From Vermamoeba vermiformis (taxonomy: Eukaryota > Tubulinea > Echinamoebida), in assembly GCA_045837725.1 (NCBI GenBank), contig JBEWZL010000098.1:1-64000 (forward strand): a DNA stretch of 64,000 bases, in the 5' to 3' direction. Every line of letters starts with the position of its first letter. The stretch's first letter is position 1. Below, piece by piece: positions 46,949 to 58,988 of the stretch. The translations under genes and the position numbers were made by a program. Below the pieces are notes generated by a model. That model had not been told where the DNA came from. It worked only from the letters and a program-made list of their open reading frames with translations, and made no database searches.

Positions 46949-49155
46949 TCAAAAAGGGACGACTTTACGACCCTGAACATAAACTTCGCTGATGTTTCGA
47001 TCGTCTCCATTAAAGATGAACTTCTCAAAGATTTGTTCCATCGTATCAACGGAGAAAATATCAATTGGTGAGTCATTCACATACGGATCAACAACCAGGG
47101 CATCGAAATTCTTGCCGATCTTGAAGTTTCCGAGCTTATCTTCCATACCTACGACCTGGCTTCCACCTAATTAATTAAGACCGTTAATTTTCGTGTTTAC
47201 GCTGATTGCAATAAGCAAACATATTAGAGTCGCTAAAAATAGCAACTTGCCTGAAAAGTTTTACTTACCAACAGTAGCCAAATAAAACGCTTCCTTCCAC
47301 GTCAAAGTAGTGTTAGGCTTATTGGTACCGATAGCATCCGAGTTGACGTAGTGAATCGATGAGTTATGAATTGCACCACGAATGTTCGCTAAAATATACG
47401 GGCTATATCCTCCTGAAACGTCCGTACCGATACTAAACAAATAAACTGTTAGTATACCACCGTAGATGCGTCGATAGATTAAAAATCTATAAATAACAAT
47501 TTACGCTCTGATTCATGAACGAGCGAAAACTTACGACAACTTTACGCCTTCATTGATCACTTTACGGCTATCGAGGAAACCACTGCAAAGGGAGAAGTTC
47601 GATAATGGGCAATGAGAGATACCAGCTTTAAAAATGAATCAAATCCGTTAGTCAACACAGAAAAATCGGCCAAGTTTAGCAAAACAATTACCTCCTCGCT
47701 GCTTGAATAAGGCAAGCTCTTTATCGGATAAGTAAACAGCATGCGCCATAATAGTTCTTTCGTTAAGCAAGCCATAATGATCGTAGACATGGCTGTAAGT
47801 TTCGTGTTGTGGGAACAGCTCCTTAACCCAAGCAATTTCCCCTGCAATATCAAACAATAAATCTATATTTTTTATCTATAAACGACCAAATAGTCAATTT
47901 TAAAATTAAATCGGGTTCGATTGCGACAGCGTGGATCTCGGGGATTTTCGGTGATTAGAATTTCGCAGGCGTGCTAAAACGTACTTACCCTTGTTCTCGC
48001 TGATATGAGATTGAATAGGAATGTTGAATTCCTTCGCGATATTTCCCAAGTTCGTCATTAATTTGTCCGAGCATGTTGGGGCGAATCTGGGCGTAACGAT
48101 GGAAGTCACTAAAGAACCTGCTTTGCCCTCAGTAGTGAACTTAGCAAAATCTCTAGCTTCCTCAATCGATTGATCGGTTGGCGTTATGTAATGGGGAGGG
48201 CTATTTTGATCCATCGACACGAGACCAACATAGGCTCTAAAAAAACGCGACAATTTAGGAAACTTACTTAATGATAATAACAGATCATAAATTGGTTTAG
48301 ATTCAAGTCGTTTATCAATTTCGATTTCGATTTCAAGTTTCTTAATGCAAAAAAGCGGGTTTGATTCGATTACGGTTATAAATAGCCTTTGCTGTGTTTG
48401 TGTTACCTTTGTCCGTATTGCTGACACAAATTAGCCAATAATTTCGTAGCCTCCAAATGAATCGTTGCAAAATAGACCGTCATGGTGTTACCACAACGAA
48501 GAGATCTTTTGACAACTGGATGAAGTAATTCGTGTTAAATACAGAATATTGCCAATGGGATTAGTATATCCGACGCACCTTTAGTATAGACTTCACGAGC
48601 AAAATCCAAGCTGTTAAATTTCGATTCGTAATTGAAGGTGAACTTTTCAAGCCATTCAAGCAAAGGAATGCCAGTGGCGGTTCCTAAACAATATAATGAT
48701 TACATTACGTTTATATGGACGTATTAATGCCTTACCGGTGAATAAATACTGAGGAGCATGGCAGTGCGTGTCGATAAAGCCAGGAATCAAAAACTTCTTG
48801 CCCAAGTTGGTTACTTTTGACTCATCTGTTGAAGAAAAGTTAGTATTTTTAATTAATTCGATGACCAACATATTATAATTAATACGCTATTTATTATTTT
48901 AATTTTGGAAGGAATAAAATATCAAACTGCAATAAATTGCGCCAACGTTGAACCGCCTAATTTTAAAATATGCTTACCAAAATTATGTTGTTTAATAGCC
49001 TCGTTAAATTCTTCTTCAGTTTTGGCAGCAAATACAATCTCACCGGTTGAAGAGACGCCGATGCCACCGTTTCGAACAACTTCAATATCACCAAGGGTGA
49101 CAGCGTGAATATATGTTCCTTTGAATACTTTATCGAGACTTCCTTTGCCTTCCAT
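46949..49155 (-). CDS. Guanine deaminase
   Basis: Nine exons (48978-49155, 48736-48825, 48579-48683, 48407-48515, 47989-48236, 47692-47841, 47535-47625, 47269-47432, 46949-47166) give 450 residues, the usual length. Amidohydrolase motifs in order: metal-binding PGFIDTHCHAPQY, GIPLLEWLEKF, TPRFAPTCSD, the QSHISEN histidine, MAHAVYLSD, GISHCPLSNF and the aspartate in SIGTDVSGGY. The enzyme (EC 3.5.4.3) converts guanine to xanthine in the cytosol using zinc, feeding the urate and allantoin pathway. The start is the ATG of MEGKGSLDKVF. A methyltransferase gene lies 141 bp upstream on the same strand. Confidence 0.95.
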
Positions 49156-49296
49156 GGTGAAAAGATTCTTTCTCAAATAAAAATCACGAAAGAAAACTCG
49201 CCCATTACACAACGTTGTAAATTCAGCTCACTTCATGTAAAAGAACCACTAACCTACATGAAGTATAAATTAATATATAAGGACGATATCTTTGGG

Positions 49297-50800
49297 TTAG
49301 TCTTCTTTTTCCTCTTTCGAGGATCCGCCCTTTTTTATTTCGATAAGTTGCTGATCTGAGGCAGTCAATTTAACTGCCGCTTTACAAAACTTCGTCTTAC
49401 AGTCGATGCCAATAGCACTGAAGCCTAAATAATTCGCAACGGCCAAGACAGTTCCGTGGCCGCAGAACGGATCAACAATGGTAGCTTTGGCAGGCTGAGG
49501 ACAGTACTGCTTAATAAATTCTACGGCTATTAATGTCGAATGGTAACCCATGCCTCGTTTCCATACTGCTTTTCCTACCGAGTAAATTAAATTAGCTTTT
49601 TTCTAGATTTGGATGTGCCGCTTCGGAACTTACCCCGATGAGCTACGTCAGGCGATACTTTCAGAAGCTTATCATTCAAGTTCTTAGTAAAACAGAGCAA
49701 ATGGCTGTACGAAGGTCGTCCGTACGATACTTCAGGACCACCTTGCAACATTATTTTGTGCCATAATAATTTGCAGTTACTTTGTACAGCTGCTGTTTGA
49801 ATCAAAAAGCTCTTATCGACCCATTCCTATGCATATAAAATTAATACATAGGGCTTTTAGACTAGTCCACCAAAAAACTGTTAAAGTTTCACGAGGTAAT
49901 TGGTACGTGTTCCAAAGCGATAGTAAGAATTGCTTTAAAAGGTTTAAACTTACGATCACGTGCTCATTTTTGTCGGTTATTCTGCAATCAGTTTGATAAA
50001 ACAGTGCGAGTCCGTCATCGCTCAACTTCGACATGATAAGAGCTGCCGTTGACACGAACCAAGACTTCCACTATTCGATAAATATCATTAGTACGATATA
50101 TTCTAGCCATCATATGAGTATTATTGCATACCTGATCCAAGGTGAGCTTCATTTCTGAGTGATCCGGAAGTGATGTCACGACGTAATCAACACTCGTTTG
50201 CTCGTTGAGCCATCGAATAGAATCTATTATAAGGAGTTATAATACTATTTTTTAGAAGGTATTTAAGTAGGTACCCCTGCACAGGACCACACGGTTTGGA
50301 TGCATCTCGGATTTAAATGTTATTTGAGGGTCTGGCGTCTTTAATGTCGCTTGAATTGCTTTAACTGATAAGTGCTTTTGATTGGTAGTGGCGATAGTTG
50401 TCGTAGGTTGGTTTGAGTGAACAGCGTCACCCACATCTTCACTCGAGCTGTCGTCGTCTACCTGCTCAATTGTTTCCTTCTTCTCCGCCTTAAATAACCA
50501 GATATATAATACAAATGCTACATTCAACGCAATAGACTTGTAAGTAAGCGTCTGTTAAAATAACAGGGTCAAAAAAATATCTACCGGTGCAGTTACGACG
50601 TAATTTTCGTAAAATAACCACACAAAATATTGTACAATTTTTACCTCAATTTTTCCACACGACAGATCGTGGCATAAATAGCGATCGACATTGTTGGCGA
50701 AGAAAAACGCCAGATTCAGTCCAAGCAACAAATATATTTCTTTACGCATCACATATGGTGGTGTTGTGGTTATAGATACTTTGTTGAAGTACGGAATCAT
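49297..50800 (-). CDS. Predicted SAM-dependent methyltransferase
   Basis: Six exons (50645-50800, 50275-50488, 50132-50223, 49954-50070, 49634-49826, 49297-49574) give 349 residues. The SAM-binding motif is TIVDPFCGHGTVLAVANYLG followed by an acidic strand end GID, as in class I enzymes. A catalytic-type VTSLPD motif near the middle replaces the NPPY or DPPY seen in nucleic-acid amino-methyltransferases. In this order motif IV precedes motif I, a circular permutation known in some RNA and DNA methyltransferases. The N-terminal 50 residues contain a hydrophobic stretch and the next 60 are acidic and low-complexity. A tRNA or other nucleic-acid substrate is plausible but unproven. Confidence 0.65.
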
Positions 50801-50947
50801 GATTTCGGGGTCCCAGGAACGGGAACAAAAAAAAACCCGTCATTTATTTCGTGGAAGTGAATTTGAATTTTTTCGCGGTTTTGTCCTTTATTTTTTGAAC
50901 TAAGCGGCACAAGAGAAACCAGTACTCAACCTAAAATCTTGTTTATA
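50801..50947. promoter_or_regulatory. Probable bidirectional promoter (methyltransferase / large PARP)
   Basis: The two divergent ATGs are 147 bp apart, so the promoters share this segment. It contains an A-run and T-rich words but no recognised factor site. Confidence 0.45.
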
Positions 50948-53900
50948 ATGGCTTCATCGATTTTTGGTGGTTTTTCTTTTGCCGTTACGGATACGTCCTC
51001 AAAGCCAACCACTGAAATAATCAAATTAATTAAGCAGTATGGAGGCAGCGCCAGCTATATGCTCAATAAGAAGGTATTAATATTAGATAATTTTATTCAA
51101 TAGTAATTAACTTTTTGCTGCACTAGACAACGCATTTGGTAACAACTGCTGAGCAAGTGGCCAATAAATCCATCAAAGTGAAAACTGCTCTTGATTATGG
51201 TGCCAAAGTGCTATCAGACAAGTTTGTCCTCGATTGTATTGCAGAGAACCAGCTGGTAGACGACTCAAAATATCTATTGACTGCTAAAGAAAGCTTTGAA
51301 CAAAAGGTAAGGCGCATCCGTTAAATTGATGTTCGTTTCTATTGATTACATAATCATATTGCAAATTTCGTGACGCTTTCACCCATTCAAATATCAGATC
51401 ATTAACTATCTTTTTTTGTGATCTACAGCCCAAAGACTTTTTCAATTATCAGAAGGAGTTCATCACCGAGGCTGAAATGTTAGCCAAACAAGAGGAGCTT
51501 AAGAAAGCTGAAGAAGAACGAAGTAAGTCTTAGTTTTCCTTATGCCGCCAAAATTACAAATCCAACCTGAATTGAACTGATCTCAACCTCTTTTCTTTCG
51601 CAAATCCCTTAACTATGCACGTTATACTCATTAATATCGTTAAATGAAAGCAAAAGTCTTTATTTTGTTGACTGGATCTGTTGATAGTCTTTACTAACAC
51701 GTTGTTTTAACAGAGAAAAAAGAAGAAATTGAACAGAAGAGATCTCAAGCCCGATTGGCTGCATTAGCAACTCCTGATCCTCATGCAATCTCATTTGGAT
51801 CTACCCACGCCCCGGTCATCACAGCCGCACCCCAACAACAAGAGGCTGTGGATCCGAACAGAGTTATTCCTAACCAACGCAAGCCACGTCCTACTGTCGT
51901 GGGTCAGTTCGAGAAGGCTAAGGTCTGGAGAACTGACGACAAGAACCAACCTGCGTTCCCTGCCGAATACGACCTCATCTACTACGATACCCTGCAGGTA
52001 CGACCTTTTTTATTGCTTGTTTTCATACTAAGCCGAGACTAATGCCATTTCACCACTTAGTGGACTGATGTGCAAAGCAATCATAACAAGTACTACTGCT
52101 TGGAATATCACATCGGCAAAATCGACGGCAAGGAGAAATACAGATTGTACACTCACTACGGCCGAACGGATGACTTGATCACGAAGGGTAACAACTCTGG
52201 TCGACGAGAGTGCCGTTATTATGACTCTAATGACAAGGCTGAGGTAAAGGATCTGCGAGATCTTGCCACGTAATGCGCGTAGTACTAACGGTCCCATGTA
52301 GAACGGTTACGCTGCTCTGATTGAAGAGAAAACTCTCACAAAGGGCTACAGACGAGTCGATCTCCTCATCAGTAACATTGGTTCTGAAAAGCTTCGTGCT
52401 TGGTCGCAACAAAGCAAGGCTGCCGCACTCAACAACAACACTAACGCTGCCGCTGCTCCCAAAGCCCCCGTTGAGAACTTGCCTCGCGTTCCTCCCTCGC
52501 AATCTATCAAGGACTTGACTCGTTACATCTATGAGGAAGCAACCAACGCTTTGACCTCAACTTTGGGTAAAATCACTATCACTGCCAACGGTATCGAGAC
52601 TCCTCTCGGTGTTCTCAATGCACCACAAATTGAGAAGGCCGAAGCCTTGTTGAAGGAGCTGTATCAACTCTTCACTTTGGGTCAATCACAAGCGTCTACA
52701 AAGGCCAAGATTGAAAAGTTGTCCAACGATTTCTACACGATGATTCCTCACAACATTGGTCGTCAACGAGACAAGATTCAACAAGCCGTCATTAACTCGA
52801 TCTACTTGATCGAAGAGAAGCAAGAGCTTTTGCAGTTAATGAAGGATATGTTGCAAGTCGCTGCAGAAAATCCTTCCGATAATGCTTCGGATCTCGACAT
52901 GAAATACTTCGCCTTGAAGGTAAATATTTATTCTTTTGTTGGTTCTTGTTACTAACCAATATCCAGTGCAAAATTGACGAGGTCAAGAAGGGAACTGGCG
53001 ACTACATCCGCATTGAGAATCAAATTCAATCCACGTGCATCAAGGGCGAGCCCATCATTGTAGATAATATCTTTGCCATTTCTCGCCCCGCTGAAAAGGC
53101 TGCTTTCAAGAGCGAGATTATGGATCAACGCCTCTTGTTCCACGGCTCTCGTATTAGCAACTACGTCGGTCTTTTGTCCCGTGGTGTCTTGATGCCTAAA
53201 GTCGTTGTCGCTATGGGCGGCAAACGAAGAGACGGTACGTGCATTGTAAACATTCTTCAAGGAAGATCGATCTAACCCTTTATTTCAGCTGGTCTTTTGG
53301 GCAACGGTATCTATTTTGGTGATACTTCATCGACTAGCGCTGCATACACTACTGCTGGTGCCAAGGGCACTCGTATGATGTTGATGTGCAAGGTCGCTCT
53401 CGGCAACGTCAAGCACTACAACAAGGTCACTTTTGGCTTGACCGAGCCACCTGCTGGTTACAACAGTGTTCACGGTGTTCGTAGCACTCCCTCGCAACCT
53501 ACCGACTTTGTTGATGACGAGTACGTTATCTTCAATACCAACCAACAACAGCAAGAGTACTTGGTCGAGTTCCGATTCCAAGGCGAGACTTTAACTCCAT
53601 TGGCCCACAAAGAGGAAGTCAGAGCTATGAACCCCGCTGCCCCTGCACCCAAGGTCAACGACGCTCTTGCCTTTATGGAGAACCTCAAGAAGAGATTCCA
53701 TGACAAGCCTTTCGTTGTTAAGGAGTTTATGGAGATTATGAGCGGCTTTAAATCTGGAATGTAAGTCTTGCTCTAAGCCTGCACCTGCGTATCGTACAAA
53801 TCTAACCCTCTCCCTTAGTATGGATACAAGTGTCGTTGTATCACGTGCCAAAGAACTGTTCGGAAGCGAACCTGATTTGATACGTGACTTCGCCAACTTC

Positions 53901-56900
53901 TTGCCTCCTGGCGTGCTCGTTGTGGATGAAGCTCCTAAGAAGTCGTTCGCCGTAACAGAAGAAGATCTGTTGGGAATGAACGAAAACAAGCCCGAATCCT
54001 CTGGAGATCGATCGAGCTTGACTACTCTTGCGACTATCTCCGAGCCAAGCGCAGAATCGAACACCATGGGCTCTTCCAAGTTGAAGGGCATTGGTCTGCG
54101 CAAGTCTTTCAAGTCTGGCCCGACCTCTACTTTGTTGTCGTCCATCAAGTTCGACTCACCCTTGCAACTTAAGCCAACAGCCAAATTGTTTGGCCTAGAG
54201 AAGAAAGAACCGCAGTCCATCGACGAAGCAGACATTGATCCTCAAGATGTTGCTAAGGCCCTTGCTGGCAAGACTGACACCAAGGCAACTTTGCTCTCCG
54301 CCAAGACCGGCTTCGTCGACTTGGAGAACATGCGCCTTCAATCTGGTGTCAACAAACGCAAGCACTCCGTGTTCAGCGAGCATCACAACAAGGCCAAGTT
54401 AAAAGAGCTCCAAGAAGAGCAAGAACACCTTGCTAAATCGCTTCAACCTCGCAAGCGTCACGAGCACCCAATGAAGATCTCGAGCGACATGATCGCACAA
54501 TCTGCCAGCACTATTTTGGGCGGATCTACTTCCTCTGTTGGTGCTCCTGGCTCGACCTTTAACAACTTGACCACTTCGTTTGGTTTCAACAAGGCTCCTG
54601 CTTGGCGCAAGACTGTCAAGATGGCAGAGTCCACTATTGGTGCTGAAAACTTGAAGATTAAGCGCCAAGAAGACAAGCTCCGTGAAGTTTTTGCGCAAGA
54701 CAAGAAGAACTACAAGACCTCCGATCCTTATGTGCACCTTATTGACATCTTCAACAAGCGCGAATCTTTCTACTACCAGCAAGAAACCAAGGATGAGCTC
54801 GCCTTGCCCAAGCTCTTCAACAAGATCCGCACCCCCAGTAGCCAAGACTACGCCATTGTCACCAAGGATGAATTCAAGAAGAACTTCAAAGAAATCTGCA
54901 ACGGCGTTTTCAAGGGTCTTGATTGGAGCAACGTTTTCGTTGCCGGTGGTGCAGTTTTGGGCTCCGTGATGAACATTGCCGACAGAAGCGGTTTTAAGGA
55001 CTCGGACATTGACATGTTCTTGTACGGTCTTACTGAAGAAGAGGCCAACGAAAAGTTGAAGCACATCTACTTCATCGTGCAGTCCAACACCAAGGCCACG
55101 TGCGAAGTGATCAGAACCAAGAACGCAGTCACGATCTTGGGTCAATACCCGTACAGACACATCCAGATTGTGTTGAGATTGTACAAGAGCCCTGCTGAGA
55201 TCTTGATGGGCTTCGATATTGACGCTTGCACTGTCGGATTTGACGGCGACAGAGTCTGGGGCTTGCCACGTGCTCAACGCGCCTTGACCAAGCGTTACAA
55301 CTTGGTTGACATGAGCCGTCGCTCTTTGACTTACGAGGCTCGTCTCTACAAGTACGCCAAGCGTGGCTTCGCTGTTGCAGTTCCTGGCTTGGACAGACAA
55401 TTTGTCCGTGCTGATCTCTACCAAAAGAAACCTCACGAGGTTAAGGGCTTAGCCAAGCTTCTTTTGTTCGAGCACGAGGCTACTGGCGATATCCCTGCCT
55501 TCATTACTTGGAAACCTAAAGCTCAACGCTTCCAAGCTTACAGCAAGGACGACTTCACTGCTAACCGAATCAACGAGTTCGAGACCATTGAGCAGTTGAA
55601 GAAGATCAAGCCCGCCGCCCCTGCTGCTCCTACCATTCCTGGCTCCGCCGTGACAGTTGTCACCGCTCCTCAAGAACCTCAACCAGAGAAGCAAGTTGGA
55701 GACAAAGACCCTGACTCAGACTACAGCACCCTTTACGTGCCTTGGGGTCCTCAATGGTACACGCACCAAATCTTGAAGCACTTGGAGTTCCGTGACAAGA
55801 GACAATTCTTTGCTACGATCCACGAACAAAAGGCCAAGCCCAAGCACATTCTCTTCAGTGGCATTGAAGGCGTTATTGCTGGCCGTGCTGCCTGGGACAA
55901 GTACAACAATGAGCAACAACCCGCAACTGGTACTACTGAACAACAGAAGAACGAGTACATCGATGCTCATGTCGAAGGTCCTTTGAAATGGCTCACCGAG
56001 AACCCTGGTAGACAACTTCTCACTGGCAGTTTCCATCCCATTGACGATGACAACTGGTACAATGAGGCCTATGGTGCCTTCAACGACCTTGAAAGCGAGT
56101 TGCTCCAAGCCGTTTGCGATGCTTGCTTCAGCGGTCGCTCTGAAATCATTTCGATCTTGCTCCGAAAGGCTCGCAAGTTAGACTTGAACAAGGTTGATCC
56201 TCACACTGGCCGCAATGCTCTGATGCACGCCTGCTCTCAAGGCCACCTTGATGCGTTCAGACAGATCATTGACAAGGACGTTGATGCTAATATTCTTGAT
56301 GTCAAGACCGGCTTCAGACCCGTTCACTTCGCCGCATTCAAAGGCAGTGCTCTCATGACTGAGACTTTGTGCCGCAAGAACATTGACGTGAACGTTAAGA
56401 CCGAGATACAAGGCTTCACTCCTTTGCATATTGCCGCATACTACGGCAATGCTGATGTCGTCCGCGTGCTTGTAGACCACACTCAAATTGATTTGGCTGT
56501 CAAGGATAACAAGGGTCGCTCTATCATGCAATTGGCTGCTATGGGTGGCAACAATCGTGTCATTGAAATCCTCCTTAAGGCCAAGGCTCCTTTGATCATT
56601 GCCGATGAAAAGGGCGTCACACCAATTGTAAGTTTTATCACTAGTCCGTATTTAATACTTATTCTTACCGCTGCTATTAACAGAAAGCTGCTGCTGAGCG
56701 TGGACACTTGCGCGTTGTTGAAATGTTGGAGCACGCTTTGAAACTCCAAGCCAACACCGACCTCAATGGCGTTCCCATCGTTGAGAACACGACACAAGTC
56801 CCCGACAAGGAAGTTGAATTGTTGCAAGTGACTTCCACGGGCAATATTCCCAAGATCGAGCAAGTGTTGGAGAAGCCGAATGTATCAAGTGCCATCGCGT

Positions 56901-58497
56901 CTCAAAAGGACAAGTTCGGTATCACTCCTCTTCACATCTGCGCTCACCGCTCTTTTGCCTCGTCCCTTGTCGAGCTCTTCAGAAAGAAAGGCGTTGTGTT
57001 GAACGCAAAGGACAAGTACGGCCAGACTGCTCTGCACTATGCCGCTCGATACGCTAGTGTTCAGACTGTTAAGGCCCTCTTGGCGATCAACGAGGAACTT
57101 GCTGAAGAGGCTAGAAACACCAACTCGTTCTTGTAAGTTTGCTATTGTACCTTCTCGACAAAATTTTTCTAACCTCTCTGTAGTGCCAAGGACGAGAAGC
57201 CACGAATCTTCGTTGAACTTGAAGCTCAAAACATGTTTGGCCAGACTCCTTTGTACGTCGCTATGTTCCAATTAGCCAAGTGCCACTCGTTCAAGGACAA
57301 CTACGATGAATTGTCTGGCTTGCCTTTGGCTCAAGAGAAGCACGATTGGGAAGAAATTGCTCAGCTGCTCAAGAAGGCTGGCGCTAGATCCCCTGGCCTG
57401 TCGTTCTACTACAACTTGACTGGTGAATTGCCCTCGCCTTACTTGTCTAACGGCAAGGTCGTTAAGCTCAACAAGGCCACTACCCCACGCGAGACTTTGC
57501 GATCCGCCTTGAACGTAAGTAATACACTATGAAGCTTAATGTGTACTTACCATGTAACAGCTTGGCCTCTACGTGCCCGAGGTCGAAGAAGAGTTCGTGC
57601 CTTCGTACTTGAAGGGCAAGACTCAACCCAAGAAGCCAGTCTTCGAAGAGGAAGAGGATGATTTTGTTGCCATGCAACCTCCTCGCAAGAAGAAGTTCGA
57701 GTGGAGCGAGCCTGTCAGTGCCAGCCTGCCCAGATCACCTGTGCACGACAACACGCCAACCTTCAACTTCCCCATTCCTCAAGACAACCCGTTCACTGTT
57801 GGTGCTGTCGAGAAGAAGGCCACGGATGTAAGTACTCGTATTAAGATATATCAAGCAGTCCTAATTGTGCAACAGGCCAAGAGATCACCCATGAAGCACA
57901 GTCCATTCAAAAACGCAGAGCGAGAGCCTTCCTCGCCCGTTATGGCACGACGAGTATTGGACAATCAACCTGGCTTCTCGTTCGGTGAAACAACTCACTT
58001 TGCTTCAACTCCTTCCGAACCATTGCCCGCGTTCTCTCTTGCTCCTCAGCCAGGCCAACAAGCCGGTTCTTCTTTGTTCGTAAGCGACCCCGTGCCTGTT
58101 GGCGAGAAGCCTGCTTCAACCCAAGGCTTGGCTGCTTTGAAGGCTCGTGTCCTTTGTAAGTTCTTCCATCCTCTTGAGGTATACTAGCACGATACTAATC
58201 TTTCACAGCTCTCATCAAGCCAAATGATAAGCCAAAGACAGCTGCTGGCAAGGTGCTTTTAGGACTCAGTAAGCTCCATAAGAAGAGCTCTTTGTCCGCC
58301 GATGAAAAGTCACGCTTGAAGACCTTGGCCTTGCAAGACGACAAGAAGGTTGTTAGTGCCTTCCAAGCCTTTGAAGCTGATAAAGACGAGAATGAATTGC
58401 TCGACACTCTCAAGAGTAAGTTTTTAATTTGATGAATTCGAGTTACGGACACGAGACTAACTACTTTTCATTTGTAGTGATCATCACTCGTGCTTAA
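50948..58497 (+). CDS. Giant PARP fusion: BRCT-WGR-PARP-PAH-nucleotidyltransferase-ankyrin
   Basis: Fifteen exons (50948-51073, 51127-51306, 51429-51522, 51714-51997, 52061-52243, 52302-52919, 52967-53234, 53289-53760, 53819-56627, 56684-57132, 57184-57514, 57561-57827, 57876-58155, 58209-58415, 58478-58497) sum exactly to 2195 residues. In order: BRCT (1-105, THLVTT), WGR-type domain (about 205-310, YYCLEYHIGK, HYGRTDD), PARP regulatory helices (about 355-490), catalytic domain with His in LLFHGSR (about 554), Tyr in NGIYFGDTS (593) and Glu in DDEYVIF (about 662). A Sin3-type PAH follows (about 705-775). Next is a nucleotidyltransferase-like region with GGAVLGS (about 1118) and DSDIDMF (about 1136), then ankyrin repeats (about 1490-1830) and a disordered SP-rich tail. 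The H-Y-E triad predicts DNA-damage-type poly-ADP-ribosylation in the nucleus. Confidence 0.88.
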
Positions 58498-58568
58498 GCA
58501 ATTCAGCGCTTTTGTAAAAAAACTAGTGTTTTATATAAAATTATTTTGTTTTGACAAGCGACTTGCAC

Positions 58569-58576
58569 AAAAAAAA
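58569..58576 (-). terminator. T8 run, Pol III terminator of the permuted tRNA
   Basis: Eight consecutive T on the minus strand, six bases after the trailer word CATCCC. It lies after the 5' half of the tRNA, while no T-run follows the 3' half. This is as expected if both halves are in one transcript. Confidence 0.75.
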
Positions 58577-58604
58577 GAGAAGGGATGACAGCGTTGCGCG
58601 TCTA

Positions 58605-58714
58605 GGTGTGCTACCACTACACCACGTCGGCAGGCTGCTGTGACAAATGCAAAGCAAACCTTTGAATATTCCGACGGCAGGAATCGAACCTACGTCACCG
58701 GTGTGAAAGACCGA
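58605..58714 (-). tRNA. Circularly permuted tRNA-Glu (anticodon UUC)
   Basis: On the minus strand the 3' half comes first (58714-58669) and the 5' half second (58631-58605), separated by 37 nt. The 3' half gives anticodon stem TCGGT/ACCGG around loop CTTTCAC (anticodon TTC), variable TGAC, T-arm GTAGG-TTCGATT-CCTGC, acceptor CGTCGGA and discriminator A. The 5' half gives acceptor GCCGACG, TG, D-arm GTGT-AGTGGTAGC-ACAC and C26. Joined they make a 73-nt cloverleaf with only the 1:72 pair (G-A) unpaired. A-box TGGTGTAGTGG and B-box GGTTCGATTCC match consensus. Flanks are complementary: GGGATG with CATCCC, and CGCGT with ACGCG next to the joint. Neither half alone can form a tRNA. Two broken tandem copies are the alternative reading. 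Confidence 0.82.
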
Positions 58715-58988
58715 AGGAACGCGAGTGAACTATTTGGGCATCCCAAAAACATTGCGAGCGAGAGAAAACGGCACTTGTCTAGTGAACCAAATGCCGCGGT
58801 AGTGTACAGCCTCGAAATAAATTTAATCCCACGGGCGTTGGACGCAGAGGTACTGGATGATGTCGCTTTTGTCAACCTACATGCAAATCAAATCCTAGAT
58901 TTTTGATCGTCAAACTGCAAAGATTATTTATCGACGCGGTTTCGGTCCGAATCTTATCGCTTGAATTTATGTACGTGAGATTAAAATA

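Noticed and set aside
47905-47925. B-box-like word GGTTCGATTGC as a second tRNA
   Set aside because: No T-stem, acceptor or anticodon arm can be formed around it; it lies in a guanine deaminase intron.
54399-55436. Long minus-strand frame of 345 codons inside the large PARP
   Set aside because: It mirrors a highly biased coding strand (codon third-base preference); the plus strand carries the recognisable domains.
58669-58750. An ordinary, unpermuted tRNA-Glu in this stretch
   Set aside because: Upstream of the anticodon arm there is no D-arm that can pair and no acceptor complementary to CGTCGGA. The only matching acceptor and D-arm lie downstream.
58640-58906. Plus-strand frame over the tRNA region
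   Set aside because: It runs antisense through the tRNA halves and has no recognisable protein features.
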